A DNA stretch of 64,000 nt from Gorsachius magnificus (lineage: Eukaryota > Chordata > Aves > Pelecaniformes > Ardeidae): positions 43,351,099 to 43,415,098 of the forward strand of contig CM067084.1 in the NCBI GenBank assembly GCA_034008185.1. Reading direction: 5' to 3'. Of this stretch, positions 22,941 to 36,351 are shown one piece after another. The notes under the pieces were generated by a model. The model was not told where the DNA came from, did no database searches, and saw only the letters and a list, made by a program, of their open reading frames with translations. Position 1 is the stretch's first letter. Each line of letters starts with the position of its first letter. The translations under genes and the position numbers were made by a program.

Positions 22941-25388
22941 CCCTCATGTTCTCTCAGGACAGACGTTAACTGTAAGAGACAAATGCAAAAGAGTCATTGA
23001 AATTGGTGGGTAATGAGAATCGCTGTTAGGTTTAGACCATTAGATGTTAGAATCTTACTAAAAAATATGCTTGTGAGGAGGAAAAAAAAATTCCAAAAAG
23101 GAAAGCAAATTTCTTAAACTGGTCAAAATTATTTTGGCCTCAAAGATAGAAAAATTTCTCAAAAAATCCATTTTATACCATCTTTCACAAATTAGGCAAA
23201 AGGAAGTTCAGAAATTAGTGAAACTTTAGCGTTTAGAATAATGAAGATGGAGGAACTAAAAATGAGGAAGAGTTTGCCTTTATTTAGCACAAGAGTTGTC
23301 TTTTGCAGACCAATCTTTTTGATACCAGGAGAAAATATACTCTTCCCTACCAGAGCTAGACTGTTATTTTGTTAAAATCATTATTTTATTCCCCAAAAGA
23401 CTTTAGTCTGTAGATCAATTTGACACTAACATTAGGGTCTAACTAGGCTGCCTCATTATCAGTGCATCTCAGCTAGCCAAGGATTATTCACTCAACCCAG
23501 GTCATCTCGCTCCTGGACAAAGTGCTCTTAACCTCAGCTTCTCTAAAATACTTCTCATCCCCTTACAGTTGCAGGTGTGACCTTCATATGAGATAAAGAG
23601 CTGAAGAATGGGAAACACCTTCTCATTTTACTGGGCATCAAGAGCTCCAGCCTCATTATATTCTTATTTCAGTAAGGTAAGAGAGTAAAATAAGTTGCTA
23701 ATCTGTATAATTAGTAATTCCAGATAATAAGGTCTTCTACTGAACTGCCTGTACTGGGTATGTGCCTCGTTACAGCAGCTTAAATTTCACAAATGATCAT
23801 TAAATTGCTGAGAGAGGTCAGAACACAGGTGGTCGCCTTCAGACCAGTGTGCTATTGAGAAGGAAGTTCCTTCTGAGTTTTAAAAGTGAGCATTATAATG
23901 CCTGCAGCAAAGCCCCTCAACCTCCTTTGCCACCCCAAGGGGGAAGAAAGAGGATAACTAAAGATAACTTTTTCCTTTGCCAGGTTAGACCCCTCACACA
24001 CCCCCTCAGACCTGCAGTGTGTGTGACTGCTTTCAAGAACAGGCTCCAGGAGCCATTCTCAACCCTGGCGCTGGGCAAAAGGAATGAATAAAGGCTCTTT
24101 CACGTTTTTGAGATCCAAACACTTTTAAGATGCAAATGACAATAAGATAACAATTTTGAGATCTGACTAAACATATAAGCAATTTTATAAAGGAAAGGAT
24201 GTAAATTCAAGTAAGTTGACCATGGAGAGCTAAGGCAGTATTTTCAGAAAGGAGCTGTGTCCCCTGCTAGGGAGCTGAGGCATACAATGACCTCTTTCAT
24301 GATGTCATCAAGCACCACTTAAAATCTTCGAAGTTCTTTTTCCACTATTCACAGGGCTTTTCTGGAGTGTCACTTCACATACTAAAGTTATGCATGACCA
24401 ATTCATATATAACCACTTATTCTTGCTAACTTGTACAGATCTTCTCTTCCCTACTGTTAATCCCTGATTTATTTTTCAGCTTATGTTGTTCTAGGCTGAG
24501 CAAGCTAATATTTTTTCAATCTTTTCTTGTAAAAACAGGCTCTTCGTTTCTCAAATCCCTTTAATAGCATTTCCAGCACCAGTCCCAGATTTACATTGCT
24601 GATTCCTAAGGTCTGACTGAGGAACAGATGAAATTTAGTAAATAGATCTGTGTTCCTACATATCAACAGGATGAAGATAATTTACCTAATATATCCTGGT
24701 ATGTACCCTGTTTCATGCCATAGCATATTGCTCATAATCACTGTGTGTTTGGCTAATATGAAATGAACTTTAGTCTCCTACACTGTTTCCAACAATGAGG
24801 AGCTCCCAAAATAAAGTGGAAGTTTCCTATGGCAGCGATACTGCACTCTTCATGGCAGCAGTTCATACATTTCAAGAAATCCAGGTAGTAAAGTCATTCA
24901 GGCATCTTCTGTAGCATATTCTTATCTTCACTGCCCAGACATTTTCCAACACACTGATCTTAATGATCAGATGTCATCATTGTATAATTTGTTGTTATTG
25001 TGGATATGGTCCAGTTTCAGCCACTCCAGATAGTTAAGGATTAAATTATCACATGTACACTACAATTTATAGTTACTTTATGACAATTTGAAAAGAGAAA
25101 CTAACAGTAAGGATAAGTCTGTCATTTATGAACAAAAAAGGTCACTTCATTTCCTCAGAATAGAACTGTCTTTTCCTTTCCAATACTGAATCGAACCTTT
25201 TAATTATTGAGAGGAAAGAAGTCATAGTTTTTGTTAATGTATAAGTTTCTTTTAGTATGTTTACATTGCCTGTTTTTTTGGTTTTGTTCTTCCCCAGTAT
25301 CCCAACCTGTTGAATCCCACAACATTGCTTGAAACAGTAAGATGCGAGGCAGTTACCAGAGGTAACAAAAATGTCTTACCAAGAAAAT
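22941..25388. other. AT-rich unique sequence, nothing recognised
   Basis: No gene or repeat family is recognised. A slightly GC-richer patch near 23900-24090 ends in an AATAAA word at 24087, but no transcript evidence accompanies it. Confidence 0.5.
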
Positions 25389-25484
25389 TGATTCTATGAT
25401 TCTATGGATGGCAGGGTTATGTAAACGGTTGGACTTGATGATATTAAAGGTCTTTTCCAACCTAAATGATTCTATGATTCTATA
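25389..25484 (+). mobile_element. Very short CR1 3' end with tail octamers on both sides
   Basis: The core, GGATGGCAGGGTTATGTAAA then CGGTTGGACTTGATGATAT and AAAGGTCTTTTCCAACC, is the 3' untranslated end seen in the 18.6-kb element. The normal octamer tail follows at 25468-25484. Unusually, the same tail word GATTCTATGATTCTATG also stands directly before the fragment at 25390-25406. The element therefore retains only about 60 bp between two copies of the tail. Confidence 0.93.
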
Positions 25485-26743
25485 AAACAATCTGATAGAT
25501 AAGCTCAGTTGTTTAAAAGCATAATGTGGATTCTTAATATTGTTAAAACTTCCATCTCTCAAAATCTCTGATAATGAATAGGTTTTTTTTCTGTCAGATA
25601 GAGAAACTGTAGTAATTCTAGAAGATATGAACTGGTTGAGAGGGCTGAAACATGAGTCATATATTGAGAAAATGTCTGCAAGTGAGTCATAAATTAGTCA
25701 TGTCAGTGTTGTTGTAACTCCATCATGCAGTCTCTCTTTCTGTGCTATTTAGACATATAGGCTGCATCCCCTGTTGGGCGACGCTACCCAGAGATTATGC
25801 TGACTGATCAGAAGGGGTGTCATAAACAAATTTCCATGTGTCTAAAATTTAACGTAAGGTCTTTACTTTAGCACCAGGTCCCCTAAGCTCTGTTACTCCC
25901 ATTCCTTTTGCTTCTTTTGCAATGAAAAGGAACTCTCTTTTCTTGCCTTCACTTGCTTTACTTGGAGAGCGGAGAGAACCAGCCTGAGCTGCTGAGCCAC
26001 AGGCGGTGGAGAGTCCTGCTGTCCTCTGCAAGGCTCTGCTGCCTTCTCCCTGTGTGGAGCCACTCCAGCTGCTGCAATTCTCTGGTGGGAGAGGGCTGAC
26101 CTCTGCTTTTCACTGCACGCTTGCTTCTGCTCTTTACTTTTAAATTTCCCCTGAAAACACCCTTTTTTATTTCCATCCTGAAAATGATAATAGCCAACAC
26201 TGGGCTTGTACTTTGAAGCCTGGTATAGTCTGCTACAGTGTCAGCACTAAACAATTCAGGTTACGTTTTATTAGGCAGAAAATAAAGATCAGTTTCAGAT
26301 CTTCTCCATGTCAATCTTGCTCTTTCCTTCTTCCTGCAGTAGTAAAAGCTGATATAGAAATAACAACAGGGATCTTTTTTTTTTTGTTTAGAATTATAAC
26401 ATCCATAAGCCACAACATATTGCCAATCACACTGGCTCAGTGGGTTTTTTTGCCAAAAGAGATGATGGCAAAACTCTGTGAAAACCTCACACCTTAGGTG
26501 TACTCTTACATTTAAATAATAATAGTAATAATTTACCATTATTGTACTGCTGTTGATATTTAGAAGGGCTGCACAGAGGTTATGCTGTCTGGTTCAGCTT
26601 TTACCTTATTTAGCTACATTGTAAGTATCTGTATATGTGTTAATGAGCCTTTTTCACCAGTGAAGGGAAACAGGCAGTTTCAGAGCGCAGTTTATCATTT
26701 TAGGAATGAGCTTTAGATTTGATGAAACACTCATTATTTCTCT
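25485..26743. other. Unique sequence with a GC-richer patch
   Basis: No family is recognised. The patch at about 25960-26110 is richer in G and C and gives two overlapping minus-strand frames (25849-26031 and 25958-26254), neither with a recognisable domain. Confidence 0.45.
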
Positions 26744-26781
26744 CCAGGAATAAAGGGAATCCAGGAATAAAGGGAATCCAG
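26744..26781 (+). repeat. Perfect 17-bp tandem duplication
   Basis: CCAGGAATAAAGGGAAT occurs at 26744-26760 and again at 26761-26777, followed by CCAG. It looks like a recent replication-slippage duplication. Confidence 0.95.
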
Positions 26782-29700
26782 ATAAGATTCTGGTAAGAGT
26801 CCCAGACACAGGTTTGATGAACTCTAACCTTCGGGAGATCCAAACCAGTGAGGACTGGTATAATGTAGGTGCAGCAAATGGGTGTCGACAGTGCACAGCC
26901 TCCATTCACTGTGGAAGGGACCTCAGCTAAGTTCATAAATATTTGTTGCAATTAGATATCTGAATTAAAGTGGAATTAATCTAGGTCCACTGAAAAAAAA
27001 ATCAGTTCTTTATCCACAATTTCATACAACAAAAGAGGAAAAATAAGAAGAAATAAGTAAAGTGCTGTCCCTTTACACTAATGGGATTAAAATATTACTG
27101 TACTCTTTGTGCTTCAGAAAAGGCAAGGGTGTGGGCCATGAAATCCACTGCTGCTGTGGGCCAGCCACTATGTCACGGTCTCATGCCCAGTTGGAATGTA
27201 GCTGGAGGGCTGCTGGGAAGGGACACGTGCCGTGTTACAAGTGCCAGCTCTGATAGTTACATGCTGTAGTACAGAACTGTTCTTAGTCAGGCAAGTGCTT
27301 TTGTACAGAACATTTCCATGGGAATTGTAGTTATTACTGGAAGGTAACATTAAAACCAATGTGAAAACTGACTAAAGGTTACAGCATTTGGCATTACAAA
27401 TCTTTTACAGTTAGCGTGTACTTCTCTTGGGATGAGGGCGATAGAGGTAGGAGCAAGTGTTGTAACATGAGATCTGACATCATCTGATTTATTTATGTGC
27501 TTGAACAGTGGGTTATGTTATCTACTTGATTCGTCATTTAAAAAGAAAATTATTAAAACTTAATTTTAACAATAGCCATACAAAAGAGGGAGTCAGCTTG
27601 GAACAGACTGGAGAAACATCTCTCTGGTATTCGAGTTCCTAGTGCAAAATCGCTTAATTGCTTTTGCATGTGGATGGACACGATAAAAGACGGTGATGTG
27701 AAAATAACTGAAGATCCTAATTTTCTTTTCCCTGAAAGCAGGACAGGAGGGAAGATTTCTGTTGAGACATGGAGTATGTAGAAGGAAGTTTAAGACATCA
27801 TTATAATCCTCTCACAGCTGGAAGAGGCATGCCCCACCAGGAAGCTACTTCTTCATCGTAGCTTATTTTTATATTAAAAATGGTAAAATATTTAAGGTGA
27901 TTAAAACTTTCAGTGGTTTAAGATTTATTTTGGGGAGACTACAGAGAGACTGTAGAAAACTGAGTGTACTCTACCTTGAAAGCTGAGAGTACTTTCCTAT
28001 TCTTACATCATCAAAGTAGAAAGCATCTATACATCCATGTATTGAAGAATGGGAGTGGGACCTAGTGCTCTTCATTTTGAAGTGATAAGGTATCCAGTAT
28101 TTACCCCCAGTGCCAGGCGGTATTAAGTGCTCAAGCACCATACCTAGATCTAATAGAAAACGTTAATATACATATTAATATATGCTTTTCATTACAATAA
28201 TGTGAATTGCTTTTAACTATTGTTTACTTAAATGAATTTCTACAGATATATTTTCAGTAAACTAATTTACATGGGCTGGAATGTCTAATCAGTCTAATCC
28301 ATTCTTTCCAGATAATATTTCTCTGGTAGGGAAACTGATAATTTATCCATATATTTCTACTGTAGATTTTTTTTTTTTTAGAGAGTTATTTGAAAACCAG
28401 AATAATGGCTGTTGAATGTTTTTCATTTGTTCATAGTAAAAAAAAATTTTTTTTTTGAGGGAGGGGACATACTTACTATTGTATCTTTTATTTGGAAAAT
28501 GGGACTGCATTCAGAGTTTATTCATAGACATTTTGTGATAAACAAAGTCAATAATAACAATTATAATAAGAATAATATCTTTGCCAGCTAGAAGATTAAA
28601 CAATACTTCATAGACATTTTATAGAGGCAATGTTTCTCCACAGCTAGTCTTTATTTTTGTTATCACTTTTTTTTTGGTGCCTAATATATTTAATTCCAAA
28701 ACTTTGAGTTGTTTGCTAGGGTATGACCCTACATTGGCAGTAGGACACACTGAAAGGAGGTGGTTTTTATGTATTTATGCAAGATCAAGAGTCTGTGTTT
28801 CTTAAGGAAATTATTCCTGGTTGAACAGAATAGGGCACTTTGAAAATTTTTGAAAAAATTATATGAAAAGGGATAGAGACAGTAGAAACTGCTGGGGGGA
28901 GAGGAACAGAGGCTAATGATATTAATTTTCTGGCACTAATGTAGCCTGGAATAATTTTTTTAAGTAGACAACTAATCGGGTTCTATTTTTAATGGAAAAC
29001 TAAGGTTGAGTTTTTGGCTGGGGGACTTCAGCAAAGTATTTTTTAAGGACATGAAGGATGTCAGCGATGAAGTGAAAGGAAAAAGGAGAAGGCTCTTTAT
29101 TTAACTGTGACTATGCATGATGTGGAAAACTAAATAGTTATGCCCACAGAGACCTGACAACTCACCACTACTACCACCACACCCCCGCTGGCATCTTCCC
29201 ACCACAGAGCTGAAAGCAGCAGCGGGTAAGTTCAAAGAGGTCTTCTAGCTGGTGAGGGTATTGTAACACATGAAGGAAGGCTAGTGAAAGCTGAAGTTCA
29301 GTGTAACCAAGGCTCAGGAAGTTGCCTTAGGCCATGCAAAAACAACAGGAGCAGCAGACCAGAAAGCCTCAAGTGTGTTGTTACTGGGAAGTCAAGGAAC
29401 TAGCTTGATCTTGAAAGAAAAGAGATGAAAAATTTCTATGACCGGAGGAACAGAAAAATGTTTTCTAAGTTATTGAATGCAGAAAGTGTGGCCAGCCTGT
29501 TTGTTTTCAACTTAATCATAAAAATATGCTGAAGGAACTTTGTAATTTTTATTTTTAGTTTACACACATTATCATTTGAATTTGTACCTATTGAGCCTCA
29601 TGGGCTTGCCAAGCCAGGAGCTTCTACTTGAGCTTGCACCACATGCAGCAAGGCTTCAACAAGGACTCTTGTACTCAGCAAGAGCGAGGAGGGAGCTCGT

Positions 29701-32700
29701 GATATGGGAGAAGGGAGACAGATGTCTCCTGGACTCTGTAGACACTCTTCCCTCTTGCCTTGCCAGTTCCAGAATTAGCTCTGGCAGGGATGCAAGGACA
29801 GAGTGAAATCTGTCCTGAGCCTCTCCATGGAGTGATGCTGGAAACAGCCCTGCCCTCTTACAGTAGCCCATAGCTACTCCACACCTTCTGTTAGTCTTTC
29901 AGCAATTTTTGTATGTATTTTTGGGGAAGAAGGAAGGACAACATGCAGCTTCCTCACCTGGTTTCAATCCTGAGTGTGCCATAGCTGTAATGATCAAAGA
30001 CTCTCACAGAAGGATCAATTATATGACTACTCTGCATTTCATGCTCTTCATCTTGATGTAGCTGAAATACATTTTAGTAACACCACCAGCCTTCCTTAGA
30101 CCAACTATGGTGTGGATTAGGCCATTTTGGTACAGCCAGGTTGTGCTCAAATGTTTCAACATGTTAGCTAGCTTTCCTTTAGTTTGCTTGGGTTTAATAG
30201 TCACTTATTAAGTCCTGATAATTTGAAAATCTTCCAGACTTTGAACTTAGATTGAAAGCATCTTGCTACTTTCCAGTCAAAATTACTATGAACTTGGTGG
30301 TTAACCTGTGTTATTGAAAAAAAATACAGTGGATCCTTTTATGCAGTCCTATATCACCAAAGTATGTTAAAACACACAGTTCCAACTGCAGGTACAGCCT
30401 CAGAGTTTGTAGGAAGCCAAGTCTGAGGGCATGAGAGAAAATGTGATTCAAGTATACACACAAAGTTCTTTTAAATTGCTTAATTTTTAAAGTTTCTCCT
30501 CAAACATAGTTTTGGGGTTTTTTCTTTTGTAGCTGAAAGTAAGTATATTTTCTGAGTTTGAATCCTGCATTCAAAATCAAGAGTAATGGTAATAGATATT
30601 TAGTACATGTTTTTAAGCGAACAAAAGTCCTCCTTGATGGGATTTATACATACCTGCTATCCTTCTATACAGCTGTTGGGGAGCTGCAGATTGTAACTCT
30701 ATGAGGAAATCAATACAGTTCCCAACATTGCTCACCTGGGAATGAAAAATGCGTCAGCAGGAGCTCCTAATTACATAAAAGGGTAGAACAGGAACTACTT
30801 TATTCTGTGCTACAATTTTGTGGCAGAGTAGAAGGCAAAAACAGGTTGTGTTAAAAACATAAAGGATTATGGTAAAGGAAAGGGAGTATACTGTGCTGGT
30901 GAAATAAAGTCCAAGGAGTGCTCTAAAATAAAGATATCATAGCATGGCTAGTGCTATCAAATGTAACACAAAACAGGAGTAAGAAGTGGATATTTTTTAT
31001 GCCTGACAACTCTAGCATCCTGTTGCACAGTAGCTGCGTTGAATTAATACCTGTAGTCTTTACTATGCTATGGCTCTACTGTATACAACCAGCAAAAAGA
31101 TATATAACAGAACAACCTCTGAATCTCTTGATGAAGCAGTTTAAGTACTAGAGTTATATGAACTTGGAAGAGTCTATTGTCCCAGAACTATACTGAGCCC
31201 ATCCAAAGTCTCTTGCGTTGTTTAGAAAACCAAACCAAGCCAAACCCTGAATTTGTGGAGCACCTGGCAGATAAGAGTCCAGTATAGTTGACAAAAATTA
31301 TTTTCCCCTTATTACTTTGAGGAAAACACTCTACAGTTAAAAAAGGTGATGCTTCAAATCACCTCTCATTAACGTGCTGCTCTGCTCCAGAAATAGCAAC
31401 AAAGTGCTTTCTGTTCTGCATCGTTAGCACATACCACAGTTGTTGGTTAGGAAGCAAATAAAATGAACTAAAAAACCTGGCATCGGTAGTCTTGTGACAA
31501 TGAAAGCGTAGAAGCTGTTGGACTTCCATTTTAACAGAAGTTGAGAAAGAATTTTTTTTATTATGAAAATAATATTAACATCATGTCAATCATGTCAATT
31601 CTGTAATTGAGTCTTACTTAACAGATGTTTTACTGAAATTTGCATAGTGATGCTGAGGTTGCTTGAAGCTTTTCCTACAGCATATGTTGGTGTAGGTTTT
31701 TTAGGTTAGCAATTACCGTGCACACAGATGAATTCACAAAAAAAAAAAGAGTATCCCCACTCCTTTTTACTTTATTTTGCTGATGTTGAATCAAAAGGCA
31801 AAATGAAAAACCTGACCACGTCTTCCAAAAATCAGTCTCACTGTCTCACTGTTTCCATCCTATTAAGTTATACAAAGCTTCTAGAATCATTCAGCAGACC
31901 TTTCCTTAACTAATTATTAACCAACCCCAAATTTACAAACTTCACAAGCCCAGCTTGTCAGTCTCAAACATGTCTGGTAGAATCTTGACAGCCTCTACAG
32001 TTTGCAGACTCTTACTTTGGTATCCAATTTTTATCTGAAAGCTTTGAATTTGTAACCTTTCCTGTCTAAACTAATAAAATAGGATAAAACCAGGTCAATA
32101 CTTGGATGGAGGATCTGCTATCTCAGAGGGTGATCTAGTAGCAGCAGATAAACTCTTATTCCTCACTTAGCTCTGAATCATTGTCACTGCTCTGAGCCAA
32201 AATTGCTGTCTTTTGCTGAGACATCCAACATAAAGATCCAGCTTATTTGCTGCTAGAAAAAATAATTTAGACATAGACATATCAGTCTCAGTACTGGCAA
32301 AATTCCAGGCTGGGTATTAAATTCTGCTTGCCTAAACCTTTGTTTGTTTGGTTGTTGTTAATTGAGTGGAGGAATTCTCAGAAAAGATGTTATCTCATTT
32401 CACTGCCATTAACCCCTGAATCCTAAATTCCTTTACAGATAAAAGAGCAAAGTTAGTTATTTTGAACAGGAGGATTATCTGAAAGTGAGATAACTCTCTT
32501 TAAATATATTATTCATATGTACATCTCTGAGCCTTTCACACTGTAGGAAAGAATCATTATCCACACTTTACAAGTGGGAATGAGGCACAAGGCATTGCAA
32601 GCATCAGGGCATCACCCAAGGGAAGATGCCAGGAGTGAAGATATGCCTCCAAAGTCTGTCTGATGACTATCCATGAAGCCAAACTCTTTTGCTGGAGTAA

Positions 32701-33083
32701 GAGATTCAGCTTACTGATCAATCAGTGGGTAGTTCAACCCCTAAAACTTTGGAGGAAGATGTGGAACAACGCCGTAAGTAAAGGAAACTAAAACGCAGGG
32801 CTGGCAAAATTCAGTGAACAAAAGTTAGAATGTGGCAAAGACACTAAAGTATGCAGATGTTAGTTTAAAATGTGGTTGCAGAGATGTAAAATGCAGGCAA
32901 ATTATAATCACCCAATGAATAATGCCAGTTGCTTTTTCTGAGTTGATGAAATGAATAGCATTTCAGGCTAGCCTAAGTTAGTATCCAGTGTTCGTAAACA
33001 CAGTGATAAGTAAGTAGATACATGTAATCAAGAGTTGTAGCTACTGTAATTATTTTAGGTATCCTTTAACTGAAAATATGTAT
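26782..33083. other. Long AT-rich unique stretch, nothing recognised
   Basis: No gene or recognisable repeat family is present over 6.3 kb. The A9T10 run at 28438-28456 and several TA-rich patches (28140-28250) are simple-sequence features. A 76-codon frame at 29576-29806 lies in a slightly GC-richer patch and has no domain. Confidence 0.5.
28438..28456. repeat. A9T10 run
   Basis: Nine A followed directly by ten T, so the tract is self-complementary and A-tract-like. Confidence 0.9.
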
Positions 33084-33137
33084 TTATGCTTAAGATTTAT
33101 TAGTATAATCTTATGCTTAAGATTTATTAGTATAATC
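33084..33137 (+). repeat. Perfect 27-bp tandem duplication
   Basis: The unit starting TTATGCTTAAGATTTATTAG and ending TATAATC is present twice with no mismatch, at 33084-33110 and 33111-33137. The perfect match points to a recent event. Confidence 0.97.
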
Positions 33138-34889
33138 AGGTTATGAAAGATGTGCTGCATGATTTTCATCTTCTTTTGCAAACTAGGTCTGTAATCTTAT
33201 AAGAGTGTATTGTGTGTCAAGGATCTTGTTTGATCATTTTTGTCTAAAATGGGTTGTTACAGTAGAAGAGCACAGGGCTAGTTCATACAGTAACCATCTA
33301 ATAAAAACAAACAACCCACCACCACCACCACATTTTGTAGGAAATATTTTTAATAAGCAGGAAATATTCTCCCATAAGCAATACCCATATTAAAATATTT
33401 GATTACCTAGAGGGTATACTCTATCTACAGATTTTCATTTGAAGGCTTTAACCTTGCAGCAGCTTATAAATCTATCCCCTGGTGCACTGGTAAGCAAGAA
33501 ATATCAAATTACAAAAATCTCATAGTATCTGAATGAATTACTAGTGTACATCACTACTTTATTCCCTGTATAGACTATAGATCGTTGGGCTGATATGACT
33601 GTTTCATTTCGTGTTGTTTTGTAAGTCCAAAGAATTCAAAGAAATATTTCAACACATCGTACACATCAGAACATATAACAGTCCATATAACAGTCAATCA
33701 AACAAAGTCTTTTACGATTCAGTTTAAAATTATTCTGTGTCACTTTATTCAACATGGAATGGTGCCAGCTGTGTTTTAAAAATAGGTTCATCATTTTAAA
33801 TTGTAAACTTTTTAAAGCTGGAAAATGACTAAAATTATCTGAGGCAAAGAAAAGAGCTGTTTTCAATTGCCAATTTATGCTTCTCATGTAAGATACTTTC
33901 TGGAAAACGTGTTTTAAAAGTAGCTTTAAATACATTGCCATGAAGCAGAAATGAAACACGGTGTATTCTGAGTAAAGTCAGAGAGCGGTGACATTTAATG
34001 ATGGGTTTTAAAGGAGGGTAGACAAGTTTTCTGCCAGGGTTTCCAAATACATAAGTGGTTCTAGCAGTTGAAAGCAGAGCATTTAAATTCTTTTGACATT
34101 CTTAATTGGATGTTCCCTTGCTCTCTCGCCTGTCTTGCTATTTGCCTTTATTTCTGTCTGAGTTTTTCAGAATATTCAAAATAGTCATAACCTTGCAAAA
34201 TAATGCACTTAAATATTCGTAATGTATATGAGGTTAAATTGTGGGGACAGCACAGAACCATTAGAGTCAGTGGAATTATACCTGGTAAAATTTTACCCCC
34301 CACATTTATCAGTCAAGGCAGATAAACAGATGTGTATGCTTCTTTAAAATGTTGTTTTTGCCAACGGTTAGATATGTGAAGAATCAAACTGACAGTAATG
34401 GAGGTTTTAGTACTGAATGTGAGTAGTGTGAGCTCTGCAGTTGTGTCTCTGTGTGTTCATATGTCTGTGCATGTACATGTATATGTGTGCCAGAATATAT
34501 CAAAAACATTATAGAGATATAGATCTAGATTCTAGAGAAGCTATTTCACATTATATGAATCTTCAGTATTTTTGGGGTGACACTTTATATCACATTTGTT
34601 GGTATGTCATGTGGGATGTGTTCAACGTTCAGTAATGTAAGACCAGAAAGAAGCTATCACAGAGCTTTCAATCACAAAAATCCTGCATTCAGGAAGGGAA
34701 GTAGGGTATTTACTGTGTTAAAAAAAAAAAAAAAAAGAATAATTATGGGAGGAAAATATACCAAAACCCCCCACGATTATGCTAGTGTGTATGTCTGTGA
34801 TGTATTCCAGGTCTTAAAATACTAAATACTGTGTGTAGATATAGTCCTCCTAATTAAAAAAATTGTGTGGTAGAATAAGAAACGCTTAG
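33138..34889. other. AT-rich unique sequence with simple tracts
   Basis: Contains (CCA)n near 33317-33331, a degenerate TG-rich tract at 34440-34490 and an A17 run at 34720-34736. No gene is recognised. Confidence 0.55.
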
Positions 34890-35225
34890 AGAAGAACAAA
34901 AAGGATGTTCAAAGCTACGGAATAGACTCCACGCAAAGAATGACAAGTAAGCTGGGAGCTTTCCTGAAGAACTGGCAGAAGATACGAAAGTGGTCTATAA
35001 AATCACAGCTGCAATGCAGAGAGAGCGTAGGTATCGATAGCCATTGCCTCTTCCAACACAAAAACTAAAGAGTATCAAATTAAGGTAGAAGATGGTAGGT
35101 CTAACACCAGTACAAGGACTTTGGGGCCTTCGTATAGGATGCTGCAGATACCAGGCGTTTGTATGAGTTTAGATTGGTACTGGACAAGAAAATACATTCA
35201 GGATAGATGTGAGGAATTGTAGCCA
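34890..35225 (+). mobile_element. Ancient CR1 remnant, plus strand
   Basis: The order of old-CR1 words is preserved along the plus strand: AGAAGAACAAAAAGGATG, TCAAAGCTACGGAA, GGTCTATAAAATCA, CCTCTTCCAACACAAAAACT followed by AAAGAGTATCAAAT, then a purine-rich GGTAGAAGATGGTAGGT, and finally GGACAAGAAAATACATTC followed by AGGATAG. These follow the C-terminal coding region of early-diverging CR1 groups of reptiles and birds (CR1-Y/L3-like, from memory). No frame is open. The limits are approximate, since both ends fade into unique sequence. Confidence 0.75.
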
Positions 35226-36314
35226 GTGTTCAGCTTTGCTGAAGTACTCAGTGTCAGATCCTCACAAATTTTTAACCTATAGCATTGGTAAATTTTCACC
35301 GGGTATCATGTAGTTCTATGCTTTGTTTTCCAAGGAAGCAAACGATTAATTTAAGCAGAGCAAAAATAAATACTGTGGGAGCATTCTTAATCCCTGAAGC
35401 TGAGAGGTATGCAATGCAATGTGACTGCTTTAGTACAGAGTTTAATCTACCACAACATAGGTATTGCAGGTACAAAGAAAAAGCCAGGCAGGTGGGATTT
35501 CTGAAATTTGGATCTTTTCCAATCACCTCTATTTTTCATATTCTTCTGAAAAATTGTTATTAAGTGGATCTTCTTTCAGTATCACTAGGGCTCATACTTT
35601 TTAAACTTCTGAAGCCGGTATGACTGACCTTTTAAATAACGTATGTACCTCCTTACCCTTATTTCTTTATTATATGACATTTAAAACATTTTTACTGTGT
35701 TGATTGTTTATCGTGGAAGTGGTCAATCTAACCAAATGCTGCATTTTCAGGACTTGTTTGTTTGTTTGTTTCTGTATTTTATTTTATTTCCCACCCCCTC
35801 AGTTATATAACTGTGTTGTGGGTTTTCTTTTTTTTTTTCTCCAAACCACTTGCTTCAAAACATTTTATCTGTTTAGCACAGTACATCCTAAGCTATTGAA
35901 CATATCAGCAAAGACAAAATGTGGCAGCCATAGTAGCCTCAGGTAACTCACAAATGGGCTGCATTCACAACTGAGAGAGTGGAGGAAAAAGCACGGCTTG
36001 CTGTGCTTAGCAGTAACTGAGTTAATTATTTGCTGACATTGATATTCCATGATAATTGCCACATTTCACAGGATTCCACAGAGATTCATAGGTTACCAGG
36101 TTTCAAATGTGATTAACCAAACTAAGAGAAATAAAATCAGGAAGTTCATGAACTGCAGATTGCTGGAAACGGTATGTTAGGGACCATATCACTACAAGCT
36201 TGTCCTCCTCTTATACCTCCCTCAGGTACCTGGTACTGATCTCAGACAGAGCTGAGCATTGGGCTCAGTATGACTTTGTGGCCATTCTGGAGCAATAAAT
36301 GGGAAAACTCCCCC
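35226..36314. other. Unique sequence, nothing recognised
   Basis: No gene or repeat is recognised up to the T37 tract. The overlapping frames at 35285-35563 (plus) and 35296-35526 (minus) have no family signal. Confidence 0.5.
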
Positions 36315-36351
36315 TTTTTTTTTTTTTTTTTTTTTTTTTTTCCTGGAAAGG
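36315..36351 (+). repeat. T37 homopolymer
   Basis: An uninterrupted run of 37 T (A on the minus strand), the longest homopolymer in the window. Read on the minus strand it could be the poly(A) tail of a retrocopy whose body would lie at 36352 and above. No AATAAA is seen in the 50 bases before it on that strand, and the adjoining sequence is not recognised. Confidence 0.9.
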
